From Lachnospiraceae bacterium (lineage in GTDB: Bacteria > Bacillota_A > Clostridia > Lachnospirales > Lachnospiraceae): a stretch of DNA of 6,702 nt. Position numbers and translations under genes: made by a program. Shown in pieces: positions 1 to 5,942 of the stretch. The notes below the pieces were generated by a model. The model saw only the letters and a list, made by a program, of their open reading frames with translations, was not told the origin of the DNA and searched no databases. The DNA is taken from contig JAFQCI010000065.1 in NCBI GenBank assembly GCA_017416505.1, positions 1-6,702 of the forward strand. Reading direction: 5' to 3'. Position 1 is the first letter of the stretch. Each line of letters opens with the position of its first letter.

Positions 1-34
1 CAGCACAGCACAGCACAGCACAGGCTGTTTTTTT
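1..34 (+). terminator. Right arm of an upstream intrinsic terminator, with CAGCA tandem repeat
   Basis: The window opens with four exact copies of CAGCA plus a partial fifth (1-23), followed by GCTG and seven T (28-34). Within the window ACAGC (15-19) can pair with GCTGT (24-28) around the 4-base loop ACAG, just before the T-run. That stem is short, so I infer that the sequence is mainly the right arm of a longer terminator whose left arm lies beyond the window edge. It would end transcription of an unseen rightward gene. Confidence 0.4.
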
Positions 35-75
35 GTCGTGGGGTAATATAGATTTAGCTTTATTTATGAGATATT

Positions 76-122
76 AACGTCTTTTGACAGTTGGATTTAC
101 CAAGTGTCGAGGGGCGTTTTTT
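76..122 (+). terminator. Long G-U-rich hairpin followed by T6, terminator-like
   Basis: Bases 78-89 pair with 105-116 over 12 positions when G-U wobbles are allowed (7 Watson-Crick, 5 wobble). Inside, TTGG (91-94) pairs with CCAA (100-103) around the loop ATTTA. T117-T122 follows directly and AA (76-77) can extend the stem. As RNA on the plus strand this has the shape of an intrinsic terminator; as DNA the arms are much less symmetric, which points to function as RNA. It could be a second terminator of the upstream gene or an attenuator in the leader of the chemoreceptor gene. Confidence 0.45.
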
Positions 123-243
123 GTTTACTTAAAATTTCGTAAATTTCTTAACAAATGAAAAGTCCTTGAAAGGGGTGAAGGTAAAAATATTGAAATTCTC
201 GCATTCATGATATCGTAAAGATGGAAGAAGAACGAAAAAGGAG

Positions 244-250
244 AAGGAGG
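244..250 (+). promoter_or_regulatory. Ribosome binding site of the chemoreceptor gene
   Basis: AAGGAGG lies 8 bases before ATG 259. The next in-frame ATG (286) has no such site, so 259 is the chosen start. I found no convincing sigma-A or sigma-28 promoter in 123-243. Confidence 0.8.
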
Positions 251-258
251 ATATATTT

Positions 259-1752
259 ATGCAGAGAGAAGTAAAACAGAAGTCAATGAGTAATAATGAA
301 AAGGTAGGAAATACCGTCTTATTTGCCTATTGCTGCGCTATTGCAGTTGCAGGTTGGGGGGCAGTTGCACTGTTTTTAAATGGTGGATTACGGGAGTGTG
401 TGTTCCTCTTTGGTGGTTTGGTAGCAATTATAGTTAAGGTTTTTGAAAAGAAATTAGGAAGTGTAGCGAAGTATGTGTATGCCTGCATTCCGCCTGTTAT
501 GAGTGCCATTACCTGTTCTGTATGTAGTACAAGTAGTAGTGATAGTTATATTTGTATCACCCATTATCTTATGGCGGCAACAGTATTATTGGTAATATAT
601 TTGGATATGAAATTAATTAAAATAAATGCCATTGTAACAGTTGCATTAAATGGATTATGTATGATTATTTTCCCAGCAGGTTTCTTAAAACTGCATAAAG
701 GCATTGGATGGTTGTTTATCTTATTATTCTATTTGATATTGGTTGCTGGAAGTATGTTTATCTGTTATCGTACCAATATGTTGCTTGGAATGGTCAAGAA
801 AAAGGAAGAAGATTTGGAAAATGTTTTGGGTGAGGTTCAGAACTTGTCCGGTGATTTATATAATGCCGGAGCTACCTTGTCTTCTATCTCTGAAAATGAA
901 AGTGCATCAGCGGAAGAACTGGCAGCTACCAGTGAACAGTTAGTTGAGAGCAGTGATATCCTTAGCTCTAAAACCAATGAAAGTATGGAAAATCTTAGTG
1001 AACTGAGCGAGTGGGAAGGTGTTGTTGCGGATAATGTGAAAAAAGTAGAGATAACTTCCAGAGATTTGCTTGATAAATCCATGGAAAATCAAAAGCTTTT
1101 GAATGATTTACACGCAATTAATGGAGAAGTGTCAGAGTCCATGAAGGCTACTGATGATATTACCAGAAGATTGTCAGAGGCAGTACAGGAAATTGGTGTT
1201 ACCTTAAGTCTTATCAGTGAAATATCAAATTCCACGAATTTATTAGCTTTAAATGCATCCATTGAGGCTGCCAGAGCCGGAGAAGCTGGACGAGGATTCG
1301 CGGTGGTTGCGGCAGAGGTAGGAAATCTTGCAAATAGCACACAAGAATCTTTAAAGGTGGTTCAGCCGGTGATAGAACGAGTGCAACAAAATGTAAAAGA
1401 AATCATTGCACAGGTAGAAGAAAATTCCACTAAAATGGGAACTCAAAATGAATACTTTGCAAATGTATTCAAGTGTATGCAGGATATGACAGAACTTTTA
1501 AATGTATCAGTGAGTGCAATCGGAACCATGGGGCAGGCACATAGTAAGCAGGCAGAAGTAATTAGAAGGACAGTATCCATCAATCAGGATATTGCAGAAA
1601 GTATTAGAATTGAAAATCAGCAATTTAATTCTATTAATGAAATGGCAGAGAGTAATGCAACGGATACCATAAAAGTAGCAAACCAGGCAAGTTCCATCAA
1701 TGATATGGTTGATAAAATGACAAGATTGTTAAAACAAGGGGAAGCATCATAG
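259..1752 (+). CDS. Methyl-accepting chemotaxis protein, six-TM type without extracellular domain
   Basis: This 497-residue protein is a chemoreceptor that would signal to the CheA-CheW array at the inner face of the membrane. Residues about 19-170 form six hydrophobic segments (roughly 19-40, 45-61, 70-88, 99-116, 121-143, 149-170) joined by short loops, so there is no large outer ligand-binding domain. No HAMP domain is evident between the last segment and the coiled coil, which starts near 180. The signalling tip is clear: NLLALNAS (327-334), then [17 protein letters not shown] (335-351). The usual ADEVR after it reads AAEVG here, and the usual QTNLL reads STNLL. The C terminus ends in EAS with no CheR-tethering pentapeptide. 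The signal is unknown; membrane state or a small molecule bound within the TM bundle are possibilities. It appears to be a single-gene unit with its own terminator. The family call is firm and the role of the membrane part is open. Confidence 0.93.
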   Translation: MQREVKQKSMSNNEKVGNTVLFAYCCAIAVAGWGAVALFLNGGLRECVFLFGGLVAIIVKVFEKKLGSVAKYVYACIPPVMSAITCSVCSTSSSDSYICITHYLMAATVLLVIYLDMKLIKINAIVTVALNGLCMIIFPAGFLKLHKGIGWLFILLFYLILVAGSMFICYRTNMLLGMVKKKEEDLENVLGEVQNLSGDLYNAGATLSSISENESASAEELAATSEQLVESSDILSSKTNESMENLSELSEWEGVVADNVKKVEITSRDLLDKSMENQKLLNDLHAINGEVSESMKATDDITRRLSEAVQEIGVTLSLISEISNSTNLLALNASIEAARAGEAGRGFAVVAAEVGNLANSTQESLKVVQPVIERVQQNVKEIIAQVEENSTKMGTQNEYFANVFKCMQDMTELLNVSVSAIGTMGQAHSKQAEVIRRTVSINQDIAESIRIENQQFNSINEMAESNATDTIKVANQASSINDMVDKMTRLLKQGEAS

Positions 1753-1780
1753 AAGGATATCAGAGTCAAAAACGTAAGTT

Positions 1781-1810
1781 TTGTAACTGTTCACACATGA
1801 ACAGCTACAA
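1781..1810. repeat. Dispersed palindromic repeat, copy 1
   Basis: Arms of 13 bp (1781-1793 and 1798-1810) with one mismatch enclose CACA; the core is CTGTTCA-CACA-TGAACAG. No T-run follows, so it is not an intrinsic terminator. The same core recurs at 5281-5306, 6513-6534 and 6674-6702, always between genes. Confidence 0.75.
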
Positions 1811-1850
1811 TGTTTCATATTTGTAGTAAGAAACGGACTTTAAGAACTAT

Positions 1851-1895
1851 AAAACAGGAGGAAGCAGCATATGAGCGGCTACTTCCTGTTTTTTA
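1851..1895 (+). terminator. Intrinsic terminator after the chemoreceptor gene
   Basis: AAAACAGG (1851-1858) pairs with CCTGTTTT (1885-1892), and AAG-C-AGC (1862-1868) pairs with GCT-A-CTT (1878-1884). The stem therefore has a 3-base bulge and one mismatch, and its right arm runs into six T (1889-1894). The A-tract on the left and T-tract on the right mean it could also work on the minus strand. It lies about 100 bases after the stop codon, past repeat copy 1. Confidence 0.7.
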
Positions 1896-1954
1896 TAATA
1901 TTTAAAAGTCTGTATATAATGGTGAATAATGTATACAATAAAACGAAACGATAA
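1871..1954 (+). other. Possible 27-residue hydrophobic small ORF inside and after the terminator
   Basis: AGGAGG (1856-1861) stands 9 bases before ATG 1871, which opens a 27-codon frame ending at TAA 1952-1954. The peptide is hydrophobic at first (GYFLFFIIF) and ends with basic residues (NKTKR), the general shape of type I toxin or leader peptides. However, the Shine-Dalgarno-like bases are also the left arm of the terminator, which explains them without translation. I have no family match and regard coding as unlikely but possible. Confidence 0.15.
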
Positions 1955-1972
1955 AACGATACAAAAAGTATC
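1941..1972. promoter_or_regulatory. Operator-like repeats upstream of the ATPase promoter
   Basis: AAACGA occurs three times (1941-1946, 1946-1951, 1954-1959), and the last copy runs into the inverted repeat GATAC-AAAAA-GTATC (1958-1972). The inverted repeat ends 17 bases before the predicted -35 box. The position fits a regulator or UP-type element, but no known regulator motif is recognised. Confidence 0.25.
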
Positions 1973-1989
1973 AAAATATAAATCCAATA

Positions 1990-2018
1990 TTGAAAAACTG
2001 TAAAGTTAATGATATAAT
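1990..2018 (+). promoter_or_regulatory. Sigma-A promoter of the ATPase unit
   Basis: TTGAAA (1990-1995) and a perfect TATAAT (2013-2018) are separated by 17 bases. Transcription would start near 2025, leaving a leader of about 55 bases before ATG 2080. The TTG at 1990, which opens a longer reading frame, is therefore the -35 box and not a start codon. Confidence 0.75.
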
Positions 2019-2079
2019 ACTAAAAAGGATTTTTATATTATGCTCTTTTTATTTCTTTAAGGTGTATATGGAGGATATT

Positions 2080-3486
2080 ATGGATAGGGGTTTTATTAGG
2101 ATAGAAAATATTACGATAGAAAATTTTAAAAATGTACAAAAAGGAACGCTTGATCTCGAGAATCGAAGAAAAAATTATCGTGCTAGTATTGTTGGTTTAT
2201 ATGGGCAAAATGGTTCTGGAAAGACTGCATTGATTGACGCATTGCAGTTATTGAAGTTCTCATTATGTGGCAAAGCTGTTCCTGAAAAATATGCAGATTA
2301 TATCAATGTGTGCGAAAAGTTTTCTACACTTAAATTTCAGTTTAAGATGCAAAAAGAAGAGGCCTTATATAATATCTGGTATCAGTTTTCGCTGAAAAAA
2401 GTTATTGATGAATCACAGATTGATGAAAATGATATTTCAAATTCTAAAGTTAAATATAAGGCTCAAATCTTCGATGAAGTTTTAAGTTTTAGTTATACAT
2501 TGAAAGATGATAAAATTCGTAAAAGTCCACTTATAGATACAAGAACATCTGAGGTATTTATACCTAAGTCTAAATATAGCGAACTTTTAGAAAAAAATAA
2601 TGAAGATATTATGGAACTGTTTCTGACAAAACGTTTAGTTCAGGCACAATCCAGATCATTTATCTTTTCAAGAGAAATGCTGAATCGTTTTAGAAAGAGT
2701 TGTAGTGTTGAACTATATATGGATGTTATCAATGGATTAAATACATTTGGAAATAAAGAACTTTTTATTATCGATACAGAGCATGAGGGATTAATTAATA
2801 TGAATGCTTTACCATTGGCCTTTAAATATAAAGATAATAAGGCTGAAATGGTAGGGAATTTGTTACTTCCTTTAAATGTGCCGGCGCCAGTTCCGAATGA
2901 AGCGATAGAATATGTAAAAAAAATAATTGATAACATGAATATTGTATTGCAGCAGTTGGTCCCTGGTTTAACAATAAGTATTGTGGATTTGGGCCCGGTT
3001 GTTTCTAAAGAGGGTAATGTTGGAAGATTGATTCAGTTAATGTCGCTAAAAAATGGAAAAGAAATTCCATTCAGATATGAATCAGAAGGTATTAAGAAAA
3101 TTGTTTCTATTTTACAGTTATTGATTGTTATATATAATAATTCATCAATTACAGTTGCGATTGATGAAATGGATTCAGGAATCTTTGAATATTTACTTGG
3201 AGAGCTTTTAAATATTATTTCAGAAAAAGGTAAGGGGCAATTGATTTTTACATCTCATAATTTAAGACCTCTTGAAACAATTGATAAAGGATTTATTGCA
3301 TTTACAACAACGAATCCGGATAATCGATATATCCGATTGACTAATGTGAAAGAAAATAATAATTTGAGAGACTTTTATTATCGAGACATTGTTCTGGGCG
3401 AACAAAGTGAGCAAGTGTATAATCCGACAAATAACTTTGAAATTGCTTTGGCATTTAGAGAGGCGGGTGAGGCTTTTGGCTCGTAA
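2080..3486 (+). CDS. ABC/AAA_15-type ATPase of a two-gene, defence-like module
   Basis: The frame encodes 468 residues from ATG 2080, chosen because GGAGG (2070-2074) precedes it by 5 bases. ATG 2068 and TTG 1990 are in frame, but 1990 is the promoter -35 box. The order of motifs is that of an SMC/ABC-type ATPase: an N-terminal strand pair with NFKNV, Walker A GQNGSGKT (42-49), a long middle insert, a signature-like SEG (335-337), Walker B VAIDE with D362 and E363, and the H-loop SHN with H393. This is the pattern of COG1106/AAA_15 proteins such as AbiLi, and more loosely of AriA of PARIS. Such ATPases usually act as sensors that hold or trigger an effector encoded next door. No TOPRIM or nuclease domain is seen in this chain. 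The next gene overlaps its end by 11 bases. The gene is intact and AT-rich: one sampled 60-base block has 27% GC against 52% in a block of the flavodoxin gene, which suggests transfer. The ATPase fold is firm and the defence role is inferred. Confidence 0.88.
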   Translation: MDRGFIRIENITIENFKNVQKGTLDLENRRKNYRASIVGLYGQNGSGKTALIDALQLLKFSLCGKAVPEKYADYINVCEKFSTLKFQFKMQKEEALYNIWYQFSLKKVIDESQIDENDISNSKVKYKAQIFDEVLSFSYTLKDDKIRKSPLIDTRTSEVFIPKSKYSELLEKNNEDIMELFLTKRLVQAQSRSFIFSREMLNRFRKSCSVELYMDVINGLNTFGNKELFIIDTEHEGLINMNALPLAFKYKDNKAEMVGNLLLPLNVPAPVPNEAIEYVKKIIDNMNIVLQQLVPGLTISIVDLGPVVSKEGNVGRLIQLMSLKNGKEIPFRYESEGIKKIVSILQLLIVIYNNSSITVAIDEMDSGIFEYLLGELLNIISEKGKGQLIFTSHNLRPLETIDKGFIAFTTTNPDNRYIRLTNVKENNNLRDFYYRDIVLGEQSEQVYNPTNNFEIALAFREAGEAFGS

Positions 3487-3939
3487 GAAAGTTGTACGTT
3501 CAGACAACATTGTAGCAAAAATCGGAGATGAAGTGCGTGCCTATGCTAAGTCGCAACATTATTCATCAAAGGATTTCAAACAGATAATTCATATCGTTTA
3601 AGGGAAACTGGACAGATATGGAAAATACCATACCAAGTATATTACATGTCTTGCAATCTGGATCATGTGCTGCATAATAAGCGAAACAGCACTGATGCAG
3701 AAAAGGAAACGGATGCATATGCATTTGCTAAAAAGTATAAGAACAGTGTGGACGGATTCGTGAGCTTCATATGTGATTCGGATTTCTCTGTAAATGGAGA
3801 TTATAAAGAGTCGTGGATACACATTGAGACTGGAATGAATTCCATAGAGCGTTATACGAATCTTGGTATCTGCATCAGGGAGGAACTTAATAAAGCAAAC
3901 ACGGATAGAGACCTAGGTGATGACAAAAGACAATTTTAA
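3476..3939 (+). pseudogene. Broken partner gene of the ATPase, frame lost near 3600
   Basis: A second gene appears to start at TTG 3476, giving (M)ARKKVVRSDNIVAKIGDE, overlapping the ATPase stop by 11 bases with GAGG (3469-3472) just ahead. This frame runs 41 codons to FKQIIHIV and stops at TAA 3599-3601. A protein-like sequence resumes at once in another frame: LRETGQIWKIPYQVYYMSCN and onward, through DSDFSVNGDYKESW, to TAA 3937-3939 (the ATG at 3646 is internal to it). The join needs a -1 shift or the loss of 3n+1 bases. Both pieces read as soluble protein and lie in order, so I take them as one disrupted gene. FKQIIHIV looks like a core beta strand, and whatever acidic motif normally follows it would be lost with a deletion. 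I do not firmly recognise the family; an RloB-like or TOPRIM-like effector is the guess from context. The alternative is two short separate genes, but 3646 lacks a ribosome binding site. Confidence 0.55.
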
Positions 3940-3958
3940 GTCTGCAAATCATTTCGAC

Positions 3959-4960
3959 TTATTCTTTCAGTAATTCTTTATATTCTTCTGCCTGAGAATC
4001 CATTCCTAGTTTTTCATAACATTCTATCATGCCTTCCGTAGGGATTTTTTTGGAATATTGGATGCTTAAAATACATTCTTGTTCGTGGATGGCATTGAAA
4101 TACCACATAAGAGCTTCTTCAAAATTTTCTTTTAAGCGGTAGTATTCTCCGATTAGAGTACAGATTTCTGCCGGCGGATTGTCTGCGACCTCTTTTAGGC
4201 AGGCAGTAAAAAATCCTTCCCAGTCTTTCCGTAGAAAGCAGATTTTCGCTAAAACGCAGTCCGCAACTTTATATTCTTCCAGGCTCCGTTCTTCTTTTAA
4301 AGAGCTTTTGAAAAATTCTTCTGCCTGAAAAAAGTCTTCCGGTGTACCGGAAATAAATAATTCCTTTGCGTACATATCCAGTAACTTTTTAGACAGACGT
4401 TCTCCTCGGTTTAATATTTTGGTGAAAATTGCAAAGTCCCTTTTGCCATGGCTTTGCAATGGTTTATGTATAATTTCAATATCCGAGTCAAAAATAACAG
4501 GTTCTGTTTTTATGGTTTCATGAATGGGGTCTATCCATTGAAAGGTGCGAAGTCTTTTATATAGTTTTCCGCGGTATTCGATATCGAAATTATATACACT
4601 TCCAAATTCTAACTGGTTACAATATTTCATTTGCACGATTTCGATTTCCGGCAACAATGCCTGTTTTAATAATTTAAAACGGGTTCTGTTTTCTTCGTCT
4701 ATGATTTCGTCAGCATCTGCCACATAAATATAATCCATGGAAGCCTTGGAAAAAGAAAAGTTTCTGGCTGCGGAAAAATCATCTATCCATGGGAAATCAT
4801 ATATTTTGTCTGTATACTTTCCGGCAATTTCCTTTGTGGCATCCGTAGAACCGGTGTCTACAATAATCATTTCATCTACAATGTCTTTTAAACATTCCAG
4901 ACAGCGTTCTAATACTTTTTCTTCATTTTTTACAATCATACATAAACTTATAGTCGCCAT
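3959..4960 (-). CDS. Family 2 glycosyltransferase with TPR-like C-terminal region
   Basis: The 333-residue protein belongs to the SunS-like/beta-4-glucosyltransferase branch of GT2, which transfers a sugar from a nucleotide-sugar to a protein or glycan in the cytoplasm. Visible motifs are SLCMIVKNEE (5-14), IVDTGSTD (33-40) for nucleotide binding, WIDDFSAARNFSF (58-70), the metal-binding DxD as D82-A83-D84, and PIHE (145-148). From about 185 the chain is helical, with a TPR-like stretch EYYRLKENFEEALMWYFNAI near 275. There is no signal peptide or membrane segment. The start is set by GGGAGG on the minus strand (4966-4971), 5 bases before the ATG. No candidate peptide substrate, transporter or sugar-nucleotide gene is adjacent, so the acceptor is unknown. 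It is convergent with the broken partner gene, with only 19 bases between the stop codons and no terminator seen there. The fold is clear and the substrate is open. Confidence 0.9.
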   Translation of the reverse strand: MATISLCMIVKNEEKVLERCLECLKDIVDEMIIVDTGSTDATKEIAGKYTDKIYDFPWIDDFSAARNFSFSKASMDYIYVADADEIIDEENRTRFKLLKQALLPEIEIVQMKYCNQLEFGSVYNFDIEYRGKLYKRLRTFQWIDPIHETIKTEPVIFDSDIEIIHKPLQSHGKRDFAIFTKILNRGERLSKKLLDMYAKELFISGTPEDFFQAEEFFKSSLKEERSLEEYKVADCVLAKICFLRKDWEGFFTACLKEVADNPPAEICTLIGEYYRLKENFEEALMWYFNAIHEQECILSIQYSKKIPTEGMIECYEKLGMDSQAEEYKELLKE

Positions 4961-4965
4961 AGAAT

Positions 4966-4980
4966 CCTCCCGTAAAGGAG
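4966..4980 (-). promoter_or_regulatory. Ribosome binding site of the glycosyltransferase gene, partly in a mini-hairpin
   Basis: On the minus strand GGGAGG (4971-4966) precedes the ATG by 5 bases. The sequence CTCC (4980-4977) just upstream can pair with its GGAG (4970-4967) over a 6-base loop, giving a 4-bp stem that would partly mask the site. The stem is short and may have no effect. Confidence 0.5.
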
Positions 4981-5019
4981 CTTTCGCTCGTTCTTGATAT
5001 CCTTTTATTTGTTTATTTA

Positions 5020-5084
5020 GGTAATTGCGAAACTAAAATATTTTGTATCATTCAATATAATTATTTGTTAGTTTCGCAATTGCC
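5020..5084 (-). repeat. Inverted repeat with 17-bp arms in the glycosyltransferase leader
   Basis: Arms 5020-5036 and 5068-5084 match at 16 of 17 positions, and the exception is a T against a G (a wobble if the plus strand is transcribed). They enclose a 31-base AT-rich loop. The element begins a few bases after the predicted transcription start of the glycosyltransferase gene, so the transcript would open with a long stem-loop. It has no T-run, so it is not a plain terminator. It could be an mRNA-stabilising 5' hairpin, a protein binding site, or a dispersed repeat; no second copy lies in this window. Confidence 0.7.
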
Positions 5085-5096
5085 CAACCTGTGTAA

Positions 5097-5125
5097 ATAT
5101 TATCATATTTATGCCTGTTCTACAA
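5097..5125 (-). promoter_or_regulatory. Predicted sigma-A promoter of the glycosyltransferase gene
   Basis: Read on the minus strand, TTGTAG (5125-5120) and TAATAT (5102-5097) are 17 bases apart. Transcription would start near 5090 and leave a leader of about 130 bases that contains the inverted repeat 5020-5084. Confidence 0.45.
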
Positions 5126-5273
5126 ATAGTTTTGCAGAATGATTTCATTTCTTGATAACACGTGAATAGTAATAAAGGAATCTGGCATAAGATACCAGTA
5201 ATAGATATGGAATAGTTGGATTCTTACAGGGGAGAATATTAGCAGTTATCTTTAAAATATGTGGTGTCAGAAG

Positions 5274-5314
5274 TAGTGACAGTTACTGTTTGTGTGAACA
5301 GTAACTAGTGACAG
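5274..5314. repeat. Dispersed palindromic repeat, copy 2, flanked by a 9-bp direct repeat
   Basis: A perfect 10-bp palindrome AGTTACTGTT/AACAGTAACT (5281-5290, 5297-5306) encloses TGTGTG. Nine bases, TAGTGACAG, stand at 5274-5282 and again at 5306-5314, overlapping the palindrome tips. The 23 bases between the duplicates are the core of the repeat, so the layout resembles a small insertion with target duplication. The rest of the 535-bp gap 4961-5495 holds the two promoters and the inverted repeat, and I see no gene in it. Confidence 0.65.
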
Positions 5315-5344
5315 CTTATTGAGAATTACTCTCTATAAGAGGAC

Positions 5345-5373
5345 TTGAATTCAGTATTTTGATGTGTTAATCT
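5345..5373 (+). promoter_or_regulatory. Predicted promoter of the flavodoxin operon
   Basis: TTGAAT (5345-5350) and TAATCT (5368-5373) are 17 bases apart. The leader to the flavodoxin start would be about 115 bases and includes two weak stem-loops (5380-5397 and 5433-5457). No Fur-like box was recognised. Confidence 0.35.
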
Positions 5374-5495
5374 GTTTTAAGTTAGCAATAACTAACTAAT
5401 AAAAAAATTAACATAAGACGGGGAAGAGACATGGAAATATTGTAATTTGGTATTTCCGGGTATGTTTCCGAAAAAAGATTAGAATGGAGGATGTT

Positions 5496-5927
5496 ATGGA
5501 TATGATTTATGTTGTTTATTGGTCACAGACAGGAAATACACAGGCAATGGCAGAGGCAGTTGGAAAGGGAATTATGGATGCCGGGAAGGAGGCAAAAGTG
5601 GTTTCCGTGAGTGAAGTTTCTGTGGATGAATTAAAAGAAGTAAAGGGATTTGCCATGGGATGTCCGGCTATGGGAGCGGAAAATCTGGAGGAATCCGAGA
5701 TGGAACCTTTTGTTTGTGAGGTGGAAGCCTTTGTGAAAGGAAAAACAGTTGCCTTGTTTGGCTCTTACGGATGGGGAAATGGAGAATGGATGGAAGACTG
5801 GACACAACGTATGGAGGATGCAGGAGCAAACGTAATCAATGGAAATGGAGTGATTTGCCAGGAAACTCCGGAGGCAGATACTTTGGCAGAATGTGAAGCA
5901 TTGGGAAGACAGCTTGCAGCCCTTTAA
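5496..5927 (+). CDS. Short-chain flavodoxin
   Basis: This 143-residue flavodoxin binds FMN and carries low-potential electrons in the cytoplasm, typically replacing ferredoxin when iron is short. The FMN phosphate loop is SQTGNT (10-15); most relatives have SGTGNT, so Q11 is a variant. The next FMN loop is GCPAMGAE (55-62). The second flavin loop is SYGWGNG (90-96), with Tyr91 placed to stack on the isoalloxazine ring and N95 where D is usual. The length fits the short-chain class. The start was chosen as ATG 5496, because GGAGG (5486-5490) lies 5 bases ahead. An earlier in-frame ATG (5484) overlaps that site, and ATG 5502 is a possible alternative. The DUF3793 gene follows 15 bases after the stop, so the two are surely co-transcribed. 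Confidence 0.95.
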   Translation: MDMIYVVYWSQTGNTQAMAEAVGKGIMDAGKEAKVVSVSEVSVDELKEVKGFAMGCPAMGAENLEESEMEPFVCEVEAFVKGKTVALFGSYGWGNGEWMEDWTQRMEDAGANVINGNGVICQETPEADTLAECEALGRQLAAL

Positions 5928-5932
5928 GGAGG
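5927..5932 (+). promoter_or_regulatory. Ribosome binding site of the DUF3793 gene, overlapping the flavodoxin stop
   Basis: AGGAGG begins on the last base of the flavodoxin TAA and stands 10 bases before ATG 5943. This supports coupled translation of the two genes. Confidence 0.7.
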
Positions 5933-5942
5933 AGAGAAACAT

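Noticed and set aside
84..89. TTGACA as a -35 box
   Set aside because: No -10 element lies at a suitable distance; the bases are part of the 78-116 hairpin.
182..213. Sigma-28 promoter TAAA...ATGATAT for the chemoreceptor
   Set aside because: The spacing between the two parts is 21 bases and not about 15, so it does not fit.
1990..2079. Longer ATPase reading frame starting at TTG 1990
   Set aside because: TTG 1990 is the -35 box of a TTGAAA-17-TATAAT promoter, and the added 30 residues have no ribosome binding site; ATG 2080 has one.
2068..2082. Shared ATGGAGGAT-TTATGGATA pattern at the ATPase and flavodoxin starts
   Set aside because: It is explained by similar ribosome binding sites and chance; the genes are unrelated and nothing else is shared.
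3389..3475. Frame open upstream of TTG 3476, from ATG 3389
   Set aside because: This stretch lies in another frame of the ATPase 3' end and gives a low-quality sequence; protein-like sequence starts only at about 3476.
3646..3939. Independent 97-residue gene starting at ATG 3646
   Set aside because: There is no ribosome binding site, and the protein-like frame already runs upstream of 3646 (KIPYQVYY), so it is the tail of a broken gene.
4545..4997. Plus-strand frames opposite the glycosyltransferase gene
   Set aside because: They are antisense shadows of a well-supported gene, without ribosome binding sites or recognisable domains.
5484..5495. Flavodoxin start at ATG 5484
   Set aside because: That ATG overlaps the GGAGG that serves ATG 5496, and the added MEDV is absent from typical flavodoxin starts.
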